In this document: positions 41,517 through 52,000 of the stretch, piece after piece
How positions within the stretch are numbered: the first letter of the stretch is position 1
Layout of the letters: every line of letters begins with the position of its first letter
Assembly (NCBI GenBank): GCA_029834535.1
Contig: JAQMWT010000404.1
Span: 1-64,000 of the forward strand
From: Chrysophaeum taylorii
Lineage: Eukaryota > Sar > Pelagophyceae > Pelagomonadales > Pelagomonadaceae
Length of the DNA: 64,000 nt
Direction of reading: 5' to 3'
Position numbers and translations under genes: made by a program
The notes under the pieces: generated by a model
Database searches by the model: none
Seen by the model: the letters and a program-made list of their open reading frames with translations, nothing else
What the model was told of the DNA's origin: nothing

Positions 41517-43148
41517 ATGTTGTTCTTGCTGTTGTTGGTGTCCTTCCCGTGGTCCCGCGCCGGGGACCCGCTAGATGTAGTGCTGAGTCGGATCGTGGAG
41601 CCGACATTCCGGGCCGAAGAGTTCGACGTGCGCGCGTACGGGGCGCGGGGGAACGGCGAGAAGGACGACCTCGGTGCGTTGAATGCGGCCATCGTCGCGT
41701 GCAACGGCGCCGGCGGCGGGAGCGTGATCGTGCCGTCGGGGACGTACTACCTCGAGGGGCCTCTGAATCTGCTCTCGAACGTGCGGTTGGTCCTCTCGAA
41801 CGCGACGACGTTGTTGTGGTCGTACAATCCGTCGCACTACGTTCCGGGCGTGCTGACAAAATTCGAAGGGACCGAGGTGTTCAACTACTCGCCGTTGGTG
41901 CGGGCGTACCTCGCCTCGAACGTGAGTATCGTCGGGCACGGGCCATCGAGCGTCCTGGACGGCCAGGGGACGGCGTGGTTTGGCAAGGATGGCGACGACG
42001 CCGACAGGCTAAGGGAGATGGGGAACGATAGCGTGCCCGTGTACTCGCGCGTCTTCGGCGAGACCGCCGAGCTTCCCCCGAACTTTATCGAGTCGTTTGG
42101 GGCCGAAGCCGTCCACTTGGAGAATTTTACGATCACGAATTCGCCGTTCTGGACGGTGCACCCGGTCGCGTCGCAGAACGTCATTTGCCGGAACCTCGCC
42201 ATCGACACTAAGAGCACGAAAAATTCTGACGGCATCGATCCCGAAGGGTCGGTGGACGTGCTGATCGAGCGCGTTGTCTTCGATACAGGGGACGACGCGG
42301 TGGCGATAAAGGCTGGTCGAGACGCCGACGGGTGGCGGGTCGGGAGGCCGAGCCGCAACGTGATAGTACGGTATTCGACGCTCTCTTCCAAGTGCAATGC
42401 GCTCTGTATCGGCTCCGAAGTGTCCGGGGGGGTCGATAATATCTTTTTTTACGCAAACACGATCCTCGGCGCCGAGGTGGCCTTATACTTCAAGTCGAAT
42501 TTGGATCGCGGTTCGTGGATATCCGACGTCGAGGTCTGGGACGTCTCCGCCAAAGGGGTCACCTCCTCGTGTTTGACCTTCACGAACAATTACCACGGCT
42601 CGAGAGGGGGGTATTTCCCGACAGCCTTCGAACGATTCGACATCAGGGACGTCGACTGCCTGCTCGAGGCCCCCGAAAAGAAGGCACCAGATAAGAAGGA
42701 TGACGAAGGCGGCGGCGACGGCGGCGGCGACGGCGGCGGCGACGGCGGCGGCAACGGCGGCGGCGGCGACGACGACGACGACTTCGACGATGATTTGTCG
42801 CTCCAGGAGATTATTGAGGGGTCCGGTTTGACAGCCATCTCCGTCGAAGGTGTCGACGACCAACATCCGATCACCAACGTCACCCTCTCCAACCTCGTCG
42901 TTACCACGTCCGACGACTCGTCGCCCTCCCTCAAGGTAGAGAACGTCCACAACCTCGCCATCGTCAACGTCTCTGTCAACGGCGAGATCTTGAACCACAA
43001 CTACTCCGCCGCCCGACCAACACCAGCAACTACGCTCGATTCACACTCTGCGCTCGTCTCGTGGCTCCTCCAAGACGACGACGACGAGGTCGTCGTCGAT
43101 CTCCCCGCACCTGATGACCCAACGAGGTCGTCGTCGTCGTCGTCGTAG
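41517..43148 (+). CDS. GH28 family pectinase (exo-polygalacturonase-like), secreted
   Basis: Hydrolyses galacturonan-type polymers outside the cell or in wall vesicles. The first ATG in frame is 41517 (an upstream TTG is not used), giving a signal peptide (MLFLLLLVSFPWSRAGDP) and 543 residues. The family start FDVRAYGARGNGEKDDLGAL and VPSGTYYLEGPLNLLSNVRL precede the parallel beta helix. The catalytic aspartates are visible in KNSDGIDPEGS (residue ~235) and DTGDDAVAIKAG (~258). The usual histidine segment reads CNALCIGSEVSGGVDN (~298), the exo-type form. An unusual Asp/Gly insertion (GGGDGGGDGGGDGGGNGGGG, then DDDDDFDDD) of about 45 residues sits near the C-terminus. The tail ends in a Ser run. 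The gene ends 52 bp before the convergent Rieske gene. Confidence 0.88.
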   Translation: MLFLLLLVSFPWSRAGDPLDVVLSRIVEPTFRAEEFDVRAYGARGNGEKDDLGALNAAIVACNGAGGGSVIVPSGTYYLEGPLNLLSNVRLVLSNATTLLWSYNPSHYVPGVLTKFEGTEVFNYSPLVRAYLASNVSIVGHGPSSVLDGQGTAWFGKDGDDADRLREMGNDSVPVYSRVFGETAELPPNFIESFGAEAVHLENFTITNSPFWTVHPVASQNVICRNLAIDTKSTKNSDGIDPEGSVDVLIERVVFDTGDDAVAIKAGRDADGWRVGRPSRNVIVRYSTLSSKCNALCIGSEVSGGVDNIFFYANTILGAEVALYFKSNLDRGSWISDVEVWDVSAKGVTSSCLTFTNNYHGSRGGYFPTAFERFDIRDVDCLLEAPEKKAPDKKDDEGGGDGGGDGGGDGGGNGGGGDDDDDFDDDLSLQEIIEGSGLTAISVEGVDDQHPITNVTLSNLVVTTSDDSSPSLKVENVHNLAIVNVSVNGEILNHNYSAARPTPATTLDSHSALVSWLLQDDDDEVVVDLPAPDDPTRSSSSSS

Positions 43149-43200
43149 GTTGTTGTCTTCCTTCCTTCTTCCAAGTGCGTGCTCGGTCCACTTTATCCTA

Positions 43201-44751
43201 CTAGTCATTGTCGGCGTGAGAAAAATCGTAGCGGAGAAAGAGGGAGTTGAATTTGTGGAGTGCGGCGGCGGTTGCGGCGGAAAGCACGGAAACGATCGCG
43301 CGATCCGCACCTTGTGGCATGAAGACGAGCGCCGCGGCGAGCGCGAGGAGTGCGAGATGCTTGGCCGTTTGGAGATTGGAGTAGGCCTGGGTGCAGTAAG
43401 CGCAATTTTTGGTGTGTGCGTGCCACACGTCGAAGACGTCCTCTGTCCCTCGGGCCGGAAGGACGTCGGCGCAGGCCCACGGGACGCCGGAACCCGCGTG
43501 TTTGTGCAGCCATCGCCGGAACATTAGGATCCCCATGTCCGCGGACGTGGGCGCGTAGACGAGGTGCTCGTAGGCCACTCCCGGCCGTTCGGGGGCAATC
43601 AAGCCTTGGTCCCGCAGGTTGCGCGATTGGTGGTACAAGAGCGTCGCGTCCTGGTGCAGCACGAAGGACGAGGCGACGTGGCCGAACCAATCCGGGGTCC
43701 AGCGCGACATGAAGATCCCCAACGCGCGCTCGCTCAACGTCGTTCCGAGCGTCGCGTTCTTGTCGAGCAGCACCGTCGCGAGCGGTCGGACGTATCCTGG
43801 TTTGGTCGGGACGCAGTAGGTCGCGAGCACGAGGGAGCCACCGAAGGGCATCCCCGGGTAGTCGGGCGAAAACGTGACCAAGCAAGGCGGCAAGAACTCC
43901 AAGCGCCCGAAATCCCCGGAGACGGCGAACCCGGTTTTGGTCTCGATCGGTCTCTCGGCTTTGAACGCGTACGGCCGTGGGTCTGTGTACCGGTTTCCCA
44001 GGGTCCCGTGGTGCGCTGCGCAAAAGTGCGCGGGGTCTAACGTGTTCTCGACCATCGCGTCCCAGCTGCAGGGAAAGTCCCGAACTCCCGCGGGAATTTT
44101 CCAGTCCCACCGGGCCTCCTCGAACTCGGAGATCAGGGGGAGCTTCGTCTCCGAGGCCTGCGAGGGGTCGCCCGGAAAAACGAACAGAAGTCCGTGCGCG
44201 ACGCGCGTCGGAAACGTCCGACACCGCGACTTGCGGTGGCCCTTGTGCCTTTCCTCGAGGCCGGCCGGCGAGTACGGGAGCTTCGCACATCCACCCTCGC
44301 CATCGAACTGCCACCCGTGATACGAGCACAACAGACACCCGTCTTCGATCCGGCCTTCGCTCAAAGGCGCGCACCTGTGAGGACACGAGTCCTCGAACGC
44401 GCGCCACAACCCGTCGCTCTTCCACGCCACCAGATTCATTCCTAGGAGTTCGATCTTGTGTGGTCGCGTCGTGTCCATCGTCTCCACGGCGTGGACTGGG
44501 TACCAGTGCGAAAACCAGTCGAACCGGGACGGCCGCGGGATGACGCCGCGATTCTTCGCCTCGCGCGCGGCATCGCGCCGGCTCGTATCGGCTAGGGGCG
44601 GAGGGTGAGAGAGATGGAGAGGTGCCGCCCGCAAGCCCGCGGTCCCGCCAACCTCAGGCAACCTCCCCCGTGGGCCCTCGTGCTGCAACGCACTTGTCGT
44701 GCCCACCACGAAACCAATGAAACAAAGTGCACCATTCTTCTGTCCCACCAT
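43201..44751 (-). CDS. Rieske oxygenase, pheophorbide a oxygenase/TIC55 family
   Basis: Non-haem iron monooxygenase of plastid membranes. The family includes pheophorbide a oxygenase, chlorophyllide a oxygenase-like and TIC55 proteins. The intact 516-residue protein starts at 44751 with a hydrophobic, signal-like N-terminus (GALCFIGFVVGTTSALQ). The Rieske ligands are in CPHRCAPLSEG and CSYHGWQF (residues ~115-142). The mononuclear iron site is ENTLDPAHFCAAHHG (~235-250). The C-terminal half has the family block WHAHTKNCAYCTQAYSNL with the conserved CxxC, and two closing hydrophobic stretches (LALLALAAALVFM; AIVSVLSAATAAALH) for membrane attachment. Cluster ligands are all present, so it should be active. 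Substrate within the family is uncertain; the plastid location is inferred. Confidence 0.88.
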   Translation of the reverse strand: MVGQKNGALCFIGFVVGTTSALQHEGPRGRLPEVGGTAGLRAAPLHLSHPPPLADTSRRDAAREAKNRGVIPRPSRFDWFSHWYPVHAVETMDTTRPHKIELLGMNLVAWKSDGLWRAFEDSCPHRCAPLSEGRIEDGCLLCSYHGWQFDGEGGCAKLPYSPAGLEERHKGHRKSRCRTFPTRVAHGLLFVFPGDPSQASETKLPLISEFEEARWDWKIPAGVRDFPCSWDAMVENTLDPAHFCAAHHGTLGNRYTDPRPYAFKAERPIETKTGFAVSGDFGRLEFLPPCLVTFSPDYPGMPFGGSLVLATYCVPTKPGYVRPLATVLLDKNATLGTTLSERALGIFMSRWTPDWFGHVASSFVLHQDATLLYHQSRNLRDQGLIAPERPGVAYEHLVYAPTSADMGILMFRRWLHKHAGSGVPWACADVLPARGTEDVFDVWHAHTKNCAYCTQAYSNLQTAKHLALLALAAALVFMPQGADRAIVSVLSAATAAALHKFNSLFLRYDFSHADND

Positions 44752-46059
44752 CTTGCTGTTGAATTAGGAGCCTGACTGATGCCTATTGTGGAAAAATCAA
44801 GCCACAATTCACACGAGCAGATGGTGGGTGGTCGGTCACCAAGAAGCGATGGTGCTCGTCCGTCATGCGAGCGAAGGGTCCGGTTGCCTGACCGAAGCAT
44901 GTGCAGAAGCGGGAACGCGAGAGCTGCGTCTTCTGCAGCGAAATGGTTGGCATGATGCGTGGAAGGGTTGGGCGGCGAGTGGGCGCGAGCAAGCAGCCCG
45001 TGCTGCTTGTTCACATCACAACTTGGCAGCCTCGAATGTGAACAACAAGCAGCCCGCGCTGCTTGTTCACATCATAACTTGGCAGCCTCGAGGTCTTGGT
45101 CGGCAACACCTACAGCTGCCATCGTCACGACCGCTCCAGGTCTCGCCATGGCCTGGACGAGGTCCGTGCCGAGGGGCATCGATCTCGCTGCATGCGCTGC
45201 CCTCGCCGCCTACGAGCACGGCGAAGACCCCGAGCCCCCAACCGCCCCTGCTGACGGCTCGGACTCGTCGGACAAGGACTGGCGTGTTATGCTTCGCCGG
45301 CACGAGAAGCATGCATGGACTCAATAAATCGAATAAAACAAATTGTAATTTTGAGCTTAGTGGAGGTAGTAAATAATACCTTCGGCCAGACATACGGAAC
45401 AAGAAAAACGTCGACGTTTTTGAGACGCGTCGTGTCAGAAGACACCTAGCCATCAGCCCTTGGCGCCGCCGAGGCACGCGTGGTGGACTCTTCTATCATA
45501 TCGCCATCGCAGTGCGGTCGGAGCTCGCAAGGGAAACTCGATGATCTATCGGGATCCATGAGCTTTCGCCTGCGTCGACTGGATAGACTCAACCCGTGTT
45601 TTTTTCTCACATTGCTCGCATCGAATGCGTCACATATTCGGGTGCCCTCGATGTCCCTGCGTTCTAAGCTCCCGGGCGCTACGATCGCTTTGGATGCACG
45701 CACTTTTTTAAGATGTGACCCCCTTTGTCACCCACCCCCGAGGACCAGTCTCTCATATGCGCGGATCAAGCATGCCAATCTCAAAATCGACAGGCCGTTG
45801 CGTTCTCCCGCAAAGGGTCGCCGATTATTGAGAAGTGCACCACCCAGTACAAACAAAACACGCCTCCGGCTTCGGCTTTGATGAGACTTGATTCACGTTC
45901 CGATCTACTTTTCCACCCGATACTCTCTACTTTTCCAAAGTCTGGCAAATGGACATTATTACGCCACCCCGCCCCCGACTTGGTGGTGGGTGGTACCAGG
46001 GAAATCTCTTCTTCGGCTACTTTTTCTTCCACAAATACTCTCAACAGTTGATACAATCA
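44752..46059. other. intergenic, no gene firmly supported
   Basis: 1.3 kb. Several open frames occur; the best small one is 45148-45327 (plus, 59 residues, MAWTRSVPRGIDLAACAALA), but nothing supports it beyond being open. A duplicated segment lies at 44990-45091. Confidence 0.5.
44990..45091. repeat. tandem duplication, 46-bp unit at 56-bp spacing
   Basis: CAAGCAGCCCGTGCTGCTTG begins unit one (44990) and CAAGCAGCCCGCGCTGCTTG unit two (45046), each continuing TTCACATCA(C/T)AACTTGGCAG. The unit starts with an inverted repeat (GCAGC CCG TGCTGC), and the spacer ATGTGAACAA mirrors TTGTTCACAT. Confidence 0.9.
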
Positions 46060-49000
46060 TTACAATGTGGGCCAGGGTGATTGTGGCCTCATCGCGGGCG
46101 ACGTGATGGTGGATGCGCTCCCGGATGGTCTTCCCAGCGTCGTGATCGTGGCGGTGACCTCGATTTTGCCTTGAACGTAGAGCTGCATCTTGGCTTCGGG
46201 CTTGCGTTCGAGCAAGAGCGTGGTCCTCGAGCCAGCTTGGACGTGGGCCCACGGCAGATAGGCTTGGCCGAGGAAGCAGCCAAGGCCCTGGCGCGTGCAG
46301 TGCCAGATCTCGAAGCGGAGTGGCGCGGGGGCGGGGTCCGCGAGCTCGAGGGAGGTGGTGGCTGTCTGCGGCCAGAAGACGATAGAGGAGTTTGCCATCG
46401 CGACTCGCTCGGTCTCTCCGATCAGCCTGTCGCCCAGGAAGGCGCGCGCACGTACAAACGGATCACCCGAGCCGAGGAGATGGTTCTCGACCAAGTTGGT
46501 GGCGCGGTGGATGCGCACGGCGAGAGTCCTCGTCGTAGATATCATCAAATCACTCGCGATCGCGCATCCAGTCGACTCGCGGCGAGGTGAGGCGCTGTCG
46601 ACTAACCGCGAATCGGGTGGTGACGCGCCTACTAGTGGCATCGATATGTGCGTACCTCCAGCAGCTGCTGCTGCTGCCGCGACAACACCCGGCCCTGCGT
46701 CGACGACGACTGGGTCTCTAGACCGCTGAGCCGCCACCGCGTCGTCGCCGACGACATCTGGGGAGACCTGTCTGTGAGCAACAACGGGCGCCGTGTCGGG
46801 ACGTTGCGCGGCGACAGGCGTTGTGTCGTGTTGGCGCGGAGCACCGACGGGCACCGTGGCGGGACGCGGCGTTAACTCGATCTCTGCGACTTCTTTGGGA
46901 GGCGGCGCGGCAGCAGCAGCCGCGGCTGTGAGTTGGGCGATCTTTTGCTCGAGCTCTTCGATGCGCTTGTGCTGCTTTTGTGCGGCATGGTCGCAGATAT
47001 GCCGTACTATCTCTGTCGAGTGCTCCATCGACGTGAGGAGGCGTTTTTCGTTGGCCTCGATCTTTTGGTCGATCGACGTCCGGAGTGCCGTGATCTGGTC
47101 GGTCATGGTGGCTTCGGGGTGCTTTTCTGTCAAACAGATCGCCCGGCCGACCGGAAGCCACGAGATGTCATTTTTCTCGATCTGTTTGCGAACGTGTAGT
47201 TCCAGCCCGTCGTCCTCGTCGCGATCCTGCTGCCAGATGAAGATGATAAAGTTGAGGTAATTCCACATGTAGTGGTCGTGGTGTATATGTCGTCGGAAGC
47301 CGCCGGGACTGATGCGATCGAAGGTCATGTTGTCGAGGCCACAGATAAAACAATTTTCTAGCGTGTTGCGCAAACGCTCCTTCTTTTGACTCCTCAAATC
47401 GGAGAAGGTGTCGATGATGACGCCAAAAACGACATTGAGGAGGACGATGAGAACAATGAAGAAGTATAAGAAGTCGAGCCAGAGCCTCGAACTCCAGGTG
47501 TGCGACATGATGTCTCCGATTCCGCCAGAGAGTCTGAGCCCGTACATCGCGGTTACCGCAAAGCATCTCACGAGGGACTTGCAGTCCTCATGATCGACGG
47601 CATCATCGTCCGTGTAAGCGAAGGTGTCGGCGTAGTTCTCGAAGATGAGGACAGCAAATATGTAGACGACGATGCTACCCAACATCATAGTCGCGGCGAG
47701 CTGCTTGCGTGGGTACACGATCGCGTTGATGACGTCCGCGCTCGTCGCATCCTTGACGACGATATCGAGCAACAAAAGACTGCTGCAGAATCTGTATTTG
47801 ACAGCCAGGCCCGCCAAGATAGTGTAGACGAGGTAGTACACGGTGAGGTGGTCGATGGCGGTCAACGCCAGCGCTGTGAGTTTGCTTCGGTCATGAGCGA
47901 GGAAACCGTGGTACTTGACCGGGCAGCGGACGACGACGAACAGGACCAACGTGAAGGAGGAAAGAGCGATGTTGAAGATGTTGAGGATCGACAATACGAC
48001 CTGGACCTGGCCACTGTTGCCGTGCCAGATGTTGCCTCCGCTCTTTGCAAGCCACTTGTGGTCGTCGGAGCGCTTGTGCTCTGCGAAGACAAGCAGCATC
48101 GTGTTTATGACCAACGCGACGAAGAAGGCGAGCCACGTGGCGTACTCCTGGTTTGTGCGCGAAAAGACCTTGGCGAGGTTAAAGCTGCCAACCTGAATAC
48201 CCTCGAGCAACGCCTGGTGAGAAATCTCGCGGTAAATATCCTTGGCGCGCTTTAAAAAATCTTGGAGCCGCGTCTCATCGCTCGAGCGGTCGATGTCAGT
48301 GACGAGCTTTTGGCGCGTTGCCTCGGAGATGTGCTCGCAGATCGGGGGGACTGGGAAAAATCGTCGGAGGGTGCGGCCGTGCCACACGACCTCGACAGAC
48401 ATGACGCGCCGACCCATGAGGCGTTGAACTCTCGGCGACAGCTGGACCGAGTCGCGGAGCGCCGGTTTGAAATCAAAAAACATTTGGAGCAATACGAGGC
48501 ACTCGATCTGGATCTCGTTGAGCTCACCTTCGCTCTTGGTCGTGCTCGACAGCGGGTCCTCTTGCTCAATAATGCTTTTGAGAACATTGAGGTCGATCAC
48601 ACTGATGATTCGCGTGACGACGACGCTCTCGTCCGTCTCGCCCTCGAGAAGCCCCTCGTAGATCTCGAGGGCGACCTTTTTAATTTCATCGTCCTCGTCG
48701 GGCTTGCAGTCGCGGATCGGCTTGGACCGCGTGATGCGGTTCAGGATCTCGACCAGTTCGGTGTGGATCGCGAGGTGCAGCTGATTCGCCTTGCACGGTC
48801 CCTGAATAAATTCGAGAAGCGTCGAACACGCTTGGAGTGCCGTCTTCGTCGAGCGTCGACACCGTCGTTTGTCGCGCGAGAGTGCAGACAGGAGGTCGAC
48901 GAGGTCCTCGAGAAGATTAATGCTGTTCGAGTGCCCGGGCTGGTCGCGCATAATCGACTGGTTGGGCTCGTAGTGCCCTTCGCTCATGAGCTGGATGAGC

Positions 49001-52000
49001 CGCATCACGATGCACTCCTGCGGCACCGGGACATCGTCGTCGTCGTCGGGGTGGAGCTCGATGTGTTCATACACAAACAGGTTTTTGATCTCAGCCAAAG
49101 TGTTGCGGACGGCGGTGAAGAATAATTCGCAGTCGCGAGAAAGTATCGCGTTGATCTCCGCCTGGACGATCTTGTTGCCTCCCTCGCGAAACAGCAGCGC
49201 GACGCAGAGCTTGGTCGCTTCGAGGCTCAGCTCGCGGTCGATGCCGGGCGCGATGAGTTTGAGGCAGAGCTTTGTCACGCCGCATGAGTTGAGCAGTTTT
49301 TGGAGCTCGTAGCCCGCAGCGTCCTGCTCCTCGCCGCCTTCGTCATCACGCTCGTGGATCGTCATGCCCCACTTCTTTTCGATCATCGTTCGAAACACCT
49401 GGATGAGCCATCGTGTCGTCCGGCTACAGTCCTCGTCGAGGGCGAGGCCCTTGTAGCTCGGGGCGAGCCGTCCTAGCGTGTGTGCGACCAGCTTCTCAAT
49501 CAAAGGCTCTATGCGGAGATCAACCGTCGCGTACGCATCGTACCGGCTCTTCAAAAGTTCGAAAGACACAACCACGTCGGCCTTGTCTTCGTCCTCAAAC
49601 ATGCTCGTGTCGTTTGACGATTTGAGCTCTCGCACGAAGCGGTAGAACGCATTTTTGGGAGACGACGCTGCGACGATCGCCGACAACGACGTCGGAACCG
49701 TGCGGACACTCTCGTTTCTGATGCTTTCTACGGCATCCTCTGGCGCGTCGTCGTCAAAATCGAGCCTCACCCGAAAGTTCATGAGTTCGAGCATGCGGTA
49801 TAGGCAACGACGCGAATCGACCGGCAGCCGTGACTTGGCGTCGTCCGACCTGTAAAACTTTAGACACTTGTCGTGGATGGCTTTCATGAGTGACATGAAC
49901 CAAGTCGACGACGACGACGACGACGACGACAGGGCCGCGCCGCCGCTTCTAGAGGATGCCAGAGCGTCGTTTGACGCTAACTCGGTGGTGTCCGCGGGAC
50001 CGCCGCCGCCACCGTTGACGCCAGGAGAATTCGCAGAGCGCGGCAGATCGATTTCTCTGTCCGAGCTTCGAAGCGACGAATCAACACTCCTCGAGGACGC
50101 GAGTTCGGACGTGAGCTGGGGCATAGGGTGCACGGCGTGCGCGTACTCCTCATCGGAGCCAATCGAGTCCCGCCGCTCGATGGGCGGCGAGTTGCACGTG
50201 TTATCACGCTCTTTGGTTGTTGCCTCTGTCTCGCCAAGCATTGCTGGCACAACGTTTTCGAGGTCTTTGCTGAGCTTGGAGCTCTCCTTGACCTCACGGA
50301 TCACGGCCGGGCCGACGAGGTAGTGCTCGAAAAAAGAATTGACGATCTTGACGCAGAGAATCGCGTAGCGTAAATCAAGTCTCGCTTTGGCACCCGTGGG
50401 ACCATCGGCAACGAGGACGTCGGATTCACGCATAATGTCTTTGGCGCGGTGGAGCGCTTCTGGGACGTGGAACAAAAATCTCCACATCAAGGGGTTCTTC
50501 TCAAAGTCAGGAATAGTGATCTCGATATCGACGACCACCTCGAGCAAGAGCGAGGCCAGCGCGGCGCGCACGCTCGTCGTCGTGCGGTCGTCAAGCAACC
50601 CCACCAGGATGGTGTTGGGGGGGATTAAATTTTGGAGTTTCGCTTCGACGGTCGTGATGTTGACGCTCCCAAGAGCGCATGACGAGAAGACATCGAGCAG
50701 CCCGCAGTGATATCGGAGCTGTTCCGGCATGTACACCCTGTCCATGTCGGGCGCAAGTTCCGGTTCGTCGTCTTGTTTTCGATTCGCGTTTTTCAGGTTG
50801 GCCGTCTCCTCCTCCATGAGCCGGAGACGTTCCTCGTACTCGCGACCGTCTCGCTCGATGCAGAGCCAGAGTACTTTTTTTGCCCGTGTCGGTAGGGTGA
50901 GCTCGCGGAGCACGGCGAACTGGAGTTGTGTGTTGTTCTCCTTGCCGTCGGCGCCCATCCACAGCAGCGCTTCGAGCAGCTGAAGGTAAGTCGAATTGTT
51001 GTCAATCGCGACCCTGTTCGCGCACTCGGTGACAGTTTTCGAGGGAAAAGCTTTAGTGAGCTCGGCGTTGCCCCGGACCGTGGCCGCGAGGACACACGGT
51101 GCTCTCACATCGTGCTCAAAGCAGAGGAGAAACGTCTCGAGGTGCTCGAAGCACGCGAGCTGGTTTGCTTGGTGGTCTACTACAAACCATTCCAAGAATA
51201 CGCAGCAGCGCCGCAAGAGGTCGCGAATGTTCCCGAGGATCTCCGGGTCGGAGATCTCGTCCATCTCCGCGTGCAAGCCCATGACCGTCATCGCTGCGCC
51301 GAGAGCGCCCAAGTTCGCAAGGAGTGTCTGGACTTGGGGCACGGGTTGATACGCGCACGCGTCGTCGAACGCCTGCCGCCGTTGCATGCACGCCTGCGTC
51401 AGCTCGCGGAGCATCCCTTTGACGTCTGCGTCCATTTGTCGATCCTCCGCAGTTTTGAGGTGGCCCCAGAGCTCGTGGCGCTCGGCGGCGGACTGGAGGT
51501 CCCGCACGACCTTCCGCAGCCTCGTCGACCGCCGTTCCTCCTCGGGGTCCGACAGGAGTTGGGTCGCCACCACATCCTTCAACAGCGAATCGCGGGCCGA
51601 GTGCTGGACCATGAGGAGATTGAGCGCCGACTGCACGAGCTCCTCGTTGTGATAGAGGCACAAATCCAAGAGGATCTCGTCGAAGCGATTTTGGATGCCG
51701 GCCGCGCGTCGATCCTCGAGCATTGGCGCGGCGAGCGTCGCAAGTTTTGGCGACTTACTCACGATGTCCGAAAAGAGGGTGTAGGGCTCCACCTCGGTGG
51801 ATATTGCTTCACTCTCGTGAGATATTTTGAACGAAGCCAAAAGAGCGGCAAGATTGTTGTCGCGATGGAGCAAACTCACCTCGCCCAACACCGTCACAAC
51901 CTCGCGCATCGTCGCGATCTTCTGGTGTGACGTGCTATAGTACCGCGCCGGAAGCTCCCAGTCGGGCTCCTTGGTTTCGTCTCCCTTGGCACTCAATTTG

